From Rotaria sp. Silwood1 (lineage: Eukaryota > Rotifera > Eurotatoria > Philodinida > Philodinidae), in assembly GCA_905250075.1 (NCBI GenBank), contig CAJNOP010000031.1, positions 367,338-431,337 on the forward strand: a stretch of DNA of 64,000 nucleotides, given 5' to 3'. The translations under genes were made by a program, and so were the position numbers. Below the pieces are notes generated by a model. That model was not told the DNA's origin, did no database searches, and saw only the letters and a program-made list of their open reading frames with translations. Below are positions 12,701 through 24,700 of this stretch, in pieces. How positions within the stretch are numbered: position 1 is the stretch's first letter; each line of letters starts with the position of its first letter.

Positions 12701-15700
12701 TATTTCGAAAGAAATATTAAAATTAATATAACGATGATTATATTTAATTGGATAAATTCTTTTTTTTATATTCGTCATTAAATTAGAGTGTATATGATTC
12801 AGTGGCGTACGCAGAAATTTTTCAAGGGGGGCCCAACTTCGTAGGGGGGGGGCCGGCCATGGCACAAAAAATTTTTTCCTGTACCCCCCTCCAGGACTTT
12901 TTCGTCCCAAGGGGGGGCCCGGGCCCCCTCGGCCCCCCCCCTGCCTACGCCACTAATATGATTATACATCTTAATGATATAATGTTGTTGTTTTCTTTTT
13001 CTTTTTTGTTATCTTATAAAATTTTAATCTAATTCTGTTTATTTTATTGAAAAGTGATATAGCCGATCGTTCAGCTGGTCTTCAAATTGAATTATGGGAA
13101 CGTGGTCAATTTTGGGATAAACTTCTTGGATTATGTCATCTACGTTTAGATCAATATGATGAACAATTAAATACAGGTTTATCTGGTGTTAATGAACGAT
13201 GGATAACACTTGATGCTGAATTAATATTAAATCGTCAAGGACAAGTAGCAAGAACATGTCATCCAACAGGACATTCAATATTAATTTGTACTCATATTGA
13301 ATTACCATCTGATTTAACTGAAGAAGAATCAAAAGAAATAGGTGAAAAACTGGAAATTTTACATGATATTCTCGATAAAGAAGTAAATATATATATCGAA
13401 TATTTTATTCTTCTTCTCTTTACGCCCTTTGGTTTTATCATTTCTTATGTCTTTCTGATAACTTTTTAATTTTCATATGTATTAACTGAGCTCGATGTCA
13501 ATAACGATCATTTACAGAATGCCGGTGACATTAACAGACCAAATAAGAAATAATGATAAAGAAAAGAGTCTAATCCTAATAATCATCATCGTTATTTCTT
13601 TTCTGTTCAATAGAGAACAGGAAGGAGAGGCGAGTCAAGAAAAAGAAGAGCGGCGAGAGGGGGGGGGGGCAAAAGAAAAGTAATCGCGTTATACTGATGC
13701 ACGCATATCAAATCTATAGCGTTGTAATAGTCACTATATCTCGATGATCATGACATGTTCAAGTTCAAAAAATATGCTTATAGACATCTCTTGAGAGTCA
13801 TTTTCTTTTTTCTCGAAAACTAAAGTGTTCAAATTATCGTTTTCTTTAAAGGGTCGTCAATTGCAAGATATTACATTTGATGAACTAAATTCAATTTCAT
13901 CTATTCATAATGATCAACGTGTAAGTTTCTCTTAATCAATTTTTTCATTATCTAGCAAAAACACGAGAAGACGACAATAAATGTTAAATAAGAGAAAGAG
14001 AAAAAAAAAAAAAGGAATAGTAAAATTGACACGATCATATTTATCTTTATTTTAAGAAGATCGATAGATGCGCATTGCATGTAAAAAAGCAAAGTCATTT
14101 ATTTTGCTTGTTTATTTTTCTAAAAAAAAAGAAAATGCTAAACTGATATATTTGAATATTTCATATCTCGAAACGGAATAAATATGTGTCTTTTGCATTT
14201 TCTTAATTGAATACATTAGAACTAAAGAATAGAATGATGAAAAGAAAAACAAAAAAAAAAAAAAATTTTTTTTTTTACAAGCATTTGCAAGATTAAACGA
14301 AGAATGTAAGCTACGTTTTTTTTTTTTGTCATCAATTTTCAGTATTGATAAATTTTGTTAATTAAATAAATGAAATTTAAATTTCTAAACAGAAAAAATA
14401 TTATCGAAATTGCTCAAGACTTTCAAGTGATGAGCTAAAAAAACAAATAATTTTAATTGAAAATAATATAAATTATCAGATATGTATTGAAACCGCCACG
14501 ATTACGAGAAGGAGAAGTTTGATCAGAAAAACTTGATCGAATTTGACAAAAGATAGTTACAGGATTGTAGTCAATCAAAAAAACTAACATAAACATTGAA
14601 ACACATCGAAAGAAAAAAAAAAAGACAATTTTTTTAAAATTGCTAAGAAGTCATTCGCTCGGAACACTCTGATAAATAGCGATGACAAATTCTGCAATTT
14701 AAAAATTCTTCAAGAACAAAAATCTACAATTTCTTAATTAAATAGAGAAGAAAAAAAAATAAGTCACGCAAAATCTTTGTTTCCTTTCTCTAAATTGATT
14801 TTATTTATAGAAACTATGCTAATATCATGCATTAGATTTTAAGATAGGTATCTTCATTTGATGTTTTCTATATAAGACATCAGTATGTTTTATCAAATTG
14901 TTTCGAATTTATTATAAATATTATCATTGACTTTGAAAACTACAATGATACATTGATAGATTATTCACGTAAAATAATTATTTTATTTAGAAATTTTACT
15001 AGAAACAAACCTAGAAATTAAATTATTTGTTGCATGAAGTCATAGCGGAACTCCATAGGCTAAGGTGATGATGAACTAATGAATTAATTTGCGCAGTTAT
15101 CTTTCTTATTGTCATCATCATTTCTCATTCTCACTTCCACCTTCCAACTTAAATCGTTTGTTCCGTCATGACTTCAAGCAACTAATAATTTAATCTCTAT
15201 TTTTTTTTTTTCATAATAATTTTTAAATATAAACGTTCTTTTATGATGATAATCTATTGAGGCTTAAGTGTCTAGAAGACTCAAATGTCGAGGTTCAACT
15301 GTGGTGTCACTTTATACTAGATATTCTTTTCATTGTAGTCAAATAAAATCTCTGAATAAGTCTTTTTTATTTTGTAAGTTAAATTCATTCGCTATTTAAT
15401 ATATTCTCTAGTGTTTATTTTCATAGTTCTTTTGCTTTGCTTTTTTAGTTATTAGAGATCTTTTCTTGGCGACAAATTTGAGATTTTGTTTTTTTTTTTC
15501 ATACTAGAATCTACATAATTCCGAGCATTTTTCTTTTAATCTTTTCTTCAATTAGATCGAGAATCTAGACTATTTCAATATTCATGCGTAAGTTAAACAG
15601 AAAAAAATCTAATAAGATTATTTAGTTGGTTGATCGAAAAAAATTTTTTTTTTTTTTCTGCACTACGAAACTGTAGATCAATTGAAAGTAATCGAATAGA

Positions 15701-18700
15701 ATTCATCTCTTAATATCTATTCTAGTCAACGAGGAAATATATAAATTTTTTTAAATTAAACTAAAAAATTTTGTGTTTTCAGATGATAAATAAAATATAA
15801 AAAATTGTTATGTAGAAAATAATTTTTTCAAAAATAGTTTATTAAAAGTCAACATAGATAAGAAAAAGAAAAACTTTTACAATGTATTCATTTATGCGTC
15901 TAATATAAAAGTTTATTTATCTATGAATATGTAATGTGAAATAAGCGAAAATTCTCTCAATCAAGATTATAGGCAAAAATATCATTTAGAACTCTTTAGA
16001 TATTTCAAATCTACTATCAATATATATTAGTTTCATACACTTTATATAAGCATTTATGGCAATAAATTTCAAAATATTTCAATACCAATGAGTTACGATA
16101 AAGTATTTAAATTTATATCAGATGAACTCAAACTAATATGCTCTTGATATATATATATTGATAATAGACTTAAAATAAAAGATATCTTTAACATAACTTT
16201 GGAGTATTGAATCTTCGCTTTAATCTCGTATTGTTAATAATAATATTTCTTAATTAAAAACTAGAATTCAATAGATATATATATGTATCGATCAGAGATG
16301 GACAAAATCGCACCGCGCCTAGGCGCTACGCACATCTCTCTTTCTCTTTGCTCTACCAATCAGTTTCTCAAACTCCACCAAATATCGGGATGCTCTAAGC
16401 ATGCGCTCATCAAAGCTCAGACTAGTGTAGCGTAGGCGTGAGCAACGGCGGTGGTGCGACTTTGTCCATCTCTGGTTGTCAAAGTATTTTCTGTATATAT
16501 TAAAGAAATTTAATCAATGTAATTAGTACTGAATTTTCAGATAGATAAAAAGAATTTTTACATGATAATTTTTTTTTTCAAGGCCAAAAGTAGGTAAATC
16601 ATATACATTCAAGGTTAAAGCAAACTGATTGTCATAGATTTTAAGAATTCTAGGATTCATGAGTCGTTTTTTTTTTTTCTTTGTTGCAATTATTATTTTA
16701 AAAAGTGTAATATTATTTACATTTGAGAAAAACAAATGTTTGTAAATCATTATTTTAAGAATTAATATGTATCGAATATTTGGTACATTCGTAACATCCA
16801 TTAACAGATAATTTTATTCAAGCAGATTGTTATATTTATTTTCTATATTGACAAACCAAAGATTTTCTTTTTTTTTTGTTACTAAAAATATTTATCTTTT
16901 TTTTTATCGATGATAAAAATTCATGATGTAATGGAATTTATATCTAAAAGTAAATAGGCAGAGATTTTGTAATACTAAATTTAATATTTATTTCATGTAA
17001 TGATTGGTGAGTGGTTTACGCATTTTTTTATACAGGTAAAATATTTAAATTCATAGATTTTATTTTTTTTTACTTCATTAAAATAAATTTTCATTACATA
17101 TGAAGTTAATTTTGTTTTTTTTTTTTTGATTGACAAAATTTTCCTTAATAGTTATTCGAAAAATTTCTCTTTACTATTTTTATCTAAAAGATGTTGTAGT
17201 ATTTTATCCATGTCACACGTTTTTTTTTTTCGTGCTACCATTAATATAATGAGAGTAGATTGTCAATCAGAGAATAACCAATCGTTGAAGTATCAAACTA
17301 TCATCGATATAATGTAACGATTTATCAGGGTTTTTTAACTGATACGAATGACATGATTAATTAGAAAATTCATTCATAATATTTGCAACACCAGTTATAA
17401 CTCATCAGAAACACTTCACTACAATAAATACTTAAGTGAAAAACAATTTTCATGATACTTCTAATCGAAGAAGTCGTTAGAGTTATGTGGCTATGTTGTT
17501 CAGTATATATTCAATAAGTATTGTGTTCAAATCTCGGTACCATTAGTAGTGGCTGTTTGTTTCAGATCAACTGAAACGATAGCACGCTGACTAAGTTGTA
17601 AGTATGTACGAAGGATTCAGGTCTACAGTTACTATTCAGTTGTATGAAAGGTATCAAACTAATGAATCTACCGGTTAGTAGTACGACGAAACCGGAAGGT
17701 AGAAGTATTGTTCGTTTTCTTCTTGTAATCGAAGAAAATTTAATAATTTTTTACATTAGTTTGAACAAACAAAATACATGAAAGAAAAATTATTTTTAAG
17801 ATAATTTTATTCGTTAAAATTTACTATAAAATAAAAATTAGTTTTCTTATAGCAATGCATAAACGGAAATTGATTCTATAGTGAAAAACAAAAAAGTTAT
17901 GACTAACATTTTCTTCTCTTTTATTTTAATTATGAAGCTCATAGAAAAAAAAAATGTTAGCCCAATCAAATTGTATTGTGTGAAAAGAATTATACACAAC
18001 AGGTAGAAATCCTTTCATCAATAGTAAGAAATAATATTTGCTATATTTCCTCTCTGTCTTTAATAGTCCCAATGAGTTCTTAATGAATCACCTTCAATAT
18101 AATATACCTGTATATTTTAATTTATAGACATATATATTTTTAGAATCCTCCACATTATCAACAATTGAGTAATCGTTCTCATTCACATTGTAAGTATTTT
18201 AATATAAACCGACTTTCAAAGTAAAAAACAAAAAAAAATTCTAATTTCTATTTAGTTTCGGATGATAGTGATTATACATCGGATGTATCATATTCAATAA
18301 ATTCTCAAGTTAATATAAATAATCCAGTTTCATCAATGTCTCAATTAAATCCTATATCATCAATCAATGATGATTTACTTTTAACAGGAACAACTAAAAA
18401 ACCATTAGCATTTGTTCAACCAGTTATACGTGATTCATCAGGACGATTAAATCATGGTTCAATAGAAAAAACAAAATCTTTAACTCAACAAGAACCATTA
18501 TCATATGTTAGTCAACCAAGAAAAATGACAAAACAATTTTCTTATGATCAAAAGTAAGTTAATCAATTTCAAAATAAAAATAAAAGATGTTTTTTTTTGC
18601 TTCTTCTTAACATTATTTTTTTGTCTATACACTATAATTAGAAAAACAAAAGAAAAAGAAAACTAATAAATCAGGTAAACTATATTTTGCTGCTCATGCT

Positions 18701-21700
18701 GCATGCGATCAGCACTAAATAAAAACAAAACTACGACACTTGTGTTCGTTTTTTTTTTTCGCAATTTCAAAGGGAAATTAATTTGCACATTAACCCTGCA
18801 TGTTAAATATATATATATATACACACATATATATATATATTTAAGAAGCTTTGTTTTTTTTTTTGAAATTAAATAATAATCATTACACTAATGTTATGTA
18901 GAACTTGAACATAGAAAAACAATACTTTTGTGTCTTTAGCTTAAATGTAAATGTGTTAAATCACGGTCAATTAAAGAATTTAAGAAAAAAAAAACTTTGC
19001 ATGTCTATTAATGAAAAGAAAAAGAAATTGTGAATAATATAGGTTGAACAATATTAATCCCTTTGGAGAAATCTAACAATAAAAGAAAGAAAAAAAAAAA
19101 CGTTTTTAATAATATTAAACATTCTAATAGAGAAATATTCAACTGGATTTACTTAGTATTTTGTTTTTTTTTTTTTTTATTATGTATTCAGTGACAACGT
19201 GCTACGATTCATATTGAAAATTGCGTATGATTTAATAATAAAATGGGGAATATCTGTCATTATAATCATCACGTAGAAATATATGCCAACAAGTCTTTCT
19301 ATTTATGCATTTAGTTATTCTGCATAGATAAACAGTTTTAATTTATCGTTAAATATATTTATTTTATGCATATACATGTATAAGTGAAAGAGAGGAAAAA
19401 AAGAATTTTTTTCTTTTTTTATAACGATTAAGTCGTTTTCCTCGCTTTTTTTTTGTTCTACTACCTTATAGATTTCGGTTTATTCTGATTGACTTATCTA
19501 AATATAGAAAGAAATGAATGCCATTTAATTATCCGAGATTTTTTTTATCTATGTTTGGAAAAAAACAAGAGAGAGAGAGAAACAGATATATGATCTTGCT
19601 CTTGGTCAAAAAGAAGAGCATACTAAAGAAACAAATGAAAAACGAGACCAAGTCCTGTTCTATTGACTACTTTTCAATAGAAAGACAAACACAAAAGAAA
19701 AAAAAGGAGAAAGCGTAAAAGAAAAAGATTTAAGCAACACTACTCGTCGAAATAAATACAGAAAGAAAAGAGAAAAGACTGGAAGACGAAGAAAATCAAT
19801 GTCGTTTTTCTAATTTATTAATGAGCAAATACGCATTCTCGCATTCTCACCCTCCTTCTTCTTCTTCTTCTCTTCTTCCTTGTCATTGCCTTGAAGACAC
19901 GATAGGATACAAGACGATAATGACGAGAATACTGCGTCGAATCCCGTGCCGAAAGAATCTGTCGTTTTTTTTGTTGAATGTGTATTACGAGTGAAGAAAA
20001 ACTCAGAACGAGAACGACAGTAAAGCGTGTTCCTGGTGTTTCTCGTTCTTGTTCACCATGTTCGGATGGTTGCGTGATTCTCTTACCAATACTTCCTCTT
20101 CTCTATATCATCATCATCATTCAATGATACCATCTCCGTATTTTTGTCAACAACAACAACAACAAAATCATAACAAAAACCAAATATCTACATCATCATC
20201 AGATGATGATAGAACAGATGATGAAATTAATAATAATTCATTTTATCATAATCCATATCATTCGAGTGGACAAATGAATTATATTGATGTTCCACAACAA
20301 CAATATACTAATGAACATACATATCCAACATATGTTGCACAACAACAAACATCCGATATAACAAATCAATCAATTGATGATCAAATTCATGCGAAATTAA
20401 TATTATTACAACAACGTGGAAATCAATTTCAACCTCATTTACATACACCATTTCATTATACCTGTCGACCTCGAACATTATCAACACATAGTTCATCATT
20501 AATTCCAAACACAGATAGAGAGATAACTAATACAAATGAAGAAAAATTCGAAGAAAAAGATAACGATGATGGTGATGATGATAATTGTAGTATACCTACT
20601 TATTATTCTGGTCAATATTCAAATTTCGATGAACATTTTGATTTTGCATCTGTTGTTCTATGGTATCGAAATGTGATGCGATCTGTCAAAAAAATTATGT
20701 GAGTGAAAAATACAAATATAAAAAAAAAATAAGAAAACTGCTTTGCTTAAATCTTCTATTAATAGATTTCGTTGTTCTCGTTTCTTTATTTTTATTTTTT
20801 TTCTTGAATGATCTTGACCTATTATTTATTTCCTCTATATTATAACTATACACATACAATCTCGTCACTATTCATCTTTATATCAGATGAATAACTTTTC
20901 CTTTTGAGTTGCCATCAAATATTTACGGTTAAGTAGTTTTATTTCAATGGTTGATTTCAAAATATTTGGTTGAATGGTTTAATCTTTTCGATACATGAAA
21001 GGTTTCATGTTCGAATCTATAATAAGGATACAAAATGGCACGTGTATCGACTTAAATTCATATAGTTGATAGCACTACTTTTGTAATCCAAAATTAAAAT
21101 TTAATATTCTTTGCAACATTCACCTTTGATTATATTTAAATGTGAACTACTTATAAGAGTAACAGATGAGAACTTTTATTTACAGGAAAAGAATTCATCG
21201 AATGATTAAACACAAAAGAACCTTTTTATTCTCTTTGTTAAGAGTTTTTCCGACAATATTAAAATTACCATTTCTTTATGAAAAAACAAAAATGTCGCTA
21301 TGATATTTTTTTTTTTAAAAAGAAAACAAGATAACTAGAATTCTTCTGACAAATAATAAGATAAATGAGGAAGTTAATTTTTAGAAATTTAAAAAAAAAA
21401 CACATAAATTCTTTGGAAATAATTTGCCCGTTGAATGATCAAACTTTGAAGATCTATTATGTTTCATACAGTTTTAACTTAAACGATCAAAAAATAGAAT
21501 CTATATTTGACATATCTAATTATTTACGTTTTATTAATCTTATTCTTGATATAATAAATATTGAATTAGAAAAAGTCTAGATTCTAGAAAGTTTTGTTTT
21601 CTCTTAATTTTTATACGTAAAAGAAAGAAATAGTTGCGCAGAAATGTTTTGTTTTGTTGTTTTTCTTTTTCTTTAAAAATAAACTTTCAGATTTCGCATT

Positions 21701-24700
21701 AAAATTTAAAATATGGTATCAAAACAAGAAATAATAAAAATAAATGGAATATTAACACATATTTACCAATTAGGTAATCCATTATTATCATCAAAAAGTA
21801 TCGTAATTATTCCTGGTAATCCAGGTCTTGGTGGTTTTTATATTCCATTTGCTCATGAACTTTATAATTTATTCAATGAAAATATCTCAATATTAATTAT
21901 ATCACAAGCAGGTCATAGTCCACCATTAAAATATTGTTTTACATTAAATGAACAAATAGAACATAAAATAAAAACAATTGAAAAAGTTCTTCCAATAAAT
22001 AAAAATCATCGATTAATATTAATTGGTCATTCAATTGGTGCATATATGGTTTTAAATATGCTTGATAAATTTCAAAATAATTTCGATCGAGCTTTTTTTC
22101 TTTTTCCAACAATTGAACGTATGAATGAAAGTAATGCAGGAAAACGTTTTATACGTTGGTATTCAATATTAATTTATTTATTACCATTTTTATGTTTTAT
22201 TATTAATTTATTATTTCCATTTAATTGTTTAAAAAAAAAATTAATATCATATTATTTTTCAAATTCACCATTAGATGATCGTTCAATATTAATTGATACT
22301 GTTTTATATGATTTATTAAATCCAATAACAATTAAAAATCTTTTACAAATGGCAAATGAAGAAATGTTTGTTGTTAGAAAACGTAATGATAAAATAATAA
22401 AATGTTTTATTAATAAAATAACATTTTATTATGGTACTAATGATCATTGGGTACCATATGATATTGTTAAACAAATGAAAGAAATATATCCTAAAGGAGA
22501 TATTATTGAATGTTCTAATAGATATTTGCATGCATTTGTTTTAAGACATTCGAAAGAATTAGCTAAAATTGTTTTTGATAGAATTGATTAACTTTTCTTT
22601 TTTTCTTTAAAATAAATTTAACTTTTTTTTTGTTTTTCTTTTTGTAGTCCAAGTGGTAATCCTCATTTTGTTCATTCGGAATTCGATGAATCAAATAATC
22701 ATCATTATACAATAAGTAGTCAAAATCCTTCAACTCACACCCAAGATAATACTTCATTAAATAATGTTAATGATAAAAATAGTACTTCTTTCTCAGCTTC
22801 AAAAATAAAATGGCTTGAAGCTGTTCGAACTGTTAAACAATTAAATCAAGTAAGATTAATATTTTCATTATGTTTTATCTATTATGAAGAATGATTACTT
22901 CAAATACTTATTAATTCATTTTTTTTTGTGTTCTAAACAGTGTGAAACTATATTAGTGTCTCATTTTAGGATAATTTGCAAGTGATAAAATAGTAGGCTG
23001 TGTGGGTTGTAAAATTGTTAGAGTTGATATGCTCTTTTTTGACTTCTAGAAACTTTCTATTTATCGAATTCGTTTTTTTTTTTTTAATCTATTTTATATT
23101 CATATATTCTAATAATATAAAGTTAATCATAACACATTTTCAACAAAAAAATATGTAATCTAGAAAACAAAGTTAGTAAAACAAAATGATGAATGTTCTA
23201 ATAAAATAATTCCTAATGGAAAAGAAAACTGTTCGTTATGATCTACAGTGATGATTTCTACACTAGATTAATCTTAAAAATATTTAATCAAATAATTGTT
23301 TCCTGAGATTCTTAACAAAAAAAAAAACATCATTAACATATTTATTTAAATCAAAATATTAATTTTTTGAATGATAAGAACATCACATACGAGGTGATTG
23401 AATGTTGCATTTACATTTATTATTTAATAATACACATGAATATATAACTAGAAATTCTAGTGTAACTGAATCACATGTTAATTATCATAAAAAGTCTTTT
23501 GTTTATTTATTTATTTAAAATTTGTATTAATTATTCATTGAAAGAAATTTATAAGACTTTAAAGTTAGTCATGAAGGAAAAAAAAAACAGAAAGATTTTA
23601 TATATATATCAAAAAAACAAAAAAAAAATTTTTTTTTTTCATGATAAAAATGATGCATACACAGCTGTGCCCGTACGATTTACTTGTTGACGCTTCATTC
23701 AGCATATAAATGTATATACTTCAATAATTGAGATTTTCGTCATTTAATAAATCATCAATCGTTTATGGACTATGTTTTTTAACAGCTGTTGCTTTTTCTT
23801 CTATGTTATTTTTTTTTTCGTTTCTATGATAAAAAAGAATATCGAGGTAAAAGAAAAAAGATTTTCTTTTCTATTCTCAATTCATTGATAAATACTCGAT
23901 TCACTGCTGTTACAAATATCATATATGGAAATAATGTATTCAAATCCAAATTCACGATCAAATTCAATTGTTAAATTATTTCGTCGTCGTTCAACAGCGA
24001 CAACATCAGGTGTTGGAGAAAGTTTATATGGTGATGATTTAGAATGGGATAAATCAGATTTTACAAGACATTTACCTGAATCCGATGCATTATCATCTTA
24101 TGATGTTAATGAAATGGCTGAAATATTACGTAATCGTTTTCTTGAATTTGATATGTCATCACAAATAGATGGGCATAATAATACACCTTCACGTCAATCA
24201 TCATTTATAAGTGATGTATTGACACCAATGACAAATTATGATTTTACAATTGAAGAATTTCTTAAAACAAATTCAACAACATCTAAAATAGCATTTGATA
24301 TTGAATCATTATGTGAAACAAAAATAATAAAACAACCATTTCATAGAAGTTTAATAAATTTAAATATAAAAAATCAAGAAAAAACTATACTTTCATCAAA
24401 ACATTTATCATTAATGGATATAACATCAATTGAATGGACATTTTTAAAACATGCAACACCACGTGCACTTTTATTAACAAAAGCAAATTATCGAACATCA
24501 TTTAGTGAATTACCACAATCAATGGAACCTGAACCAGAACCATATTTATTTGATACAAAAACAAGTTTAAATTATTCACGTTTATCTCGTTTAGCTATGA
24601 TTCGTTTATATATGACAAAATTAAGAGAAAAAGTTCTTTCATTTGTTTTAGAAACTATTCAACCATTAAAACGAACACCAATGCCAGTTATTACAGAAGA

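Larger units (their letters stand above)
7035..13054 (+). other. Large UNC13 intron 2, a repeat-rich stretch
   Basis: This 6.0-kb intron lies between two C2A-coding exons in phase 2. It contains a degenerate GACCCG-family fragment, a possible TIR-bounded insertion (9735-10802), two long inverted repeats and a hAT MITE, each listed separately. Frames such as 9973-10263 (96 codons, no recognised motif) probably derive from repeats. Between these nothing further was identified. Confidence 0.7.
13921..18143 (+). other. UNC13 intron 4, 4.2 kb, repeat-bearing
   Basis: This intron lies between exons 13852-13920 and 18144-18189. It holds at least four repeats listed separately (15012, 15943, 16293, 17478). 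The rest is AT-rich with homopolymer runs and no recognised coding or RNA feature. Confidence 0.7.

Noticed and set aside
12683-13032. Gly/Pro-rich frames on both strands
   Set aside because: They span the G/C runs of the hAT MITE at 12800-12955.
13495-13683. 62-codon frame after UNC13 exon 3
   Set aside because: Low-complexity Glu/Lys/Gly end from a purine tract; lies in the intron between two well-supported exons.
16285-16482. Target duplication for the CAGAGATG element
   Set aside because: The two octamers agree at only 3 of 8 positions, so the hAT call there rests on the termini alone.
20049-20057. Upstream extension of UNC13 first exon A
   Set aside because: It starts with TTG; the ATG at 20058 has a good CACCATG context.
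20967-21018. Functional tRNA gene
   Set aside because: Box-like sequences are present but no acceptor stem or anticodon arm could be paired by eye.
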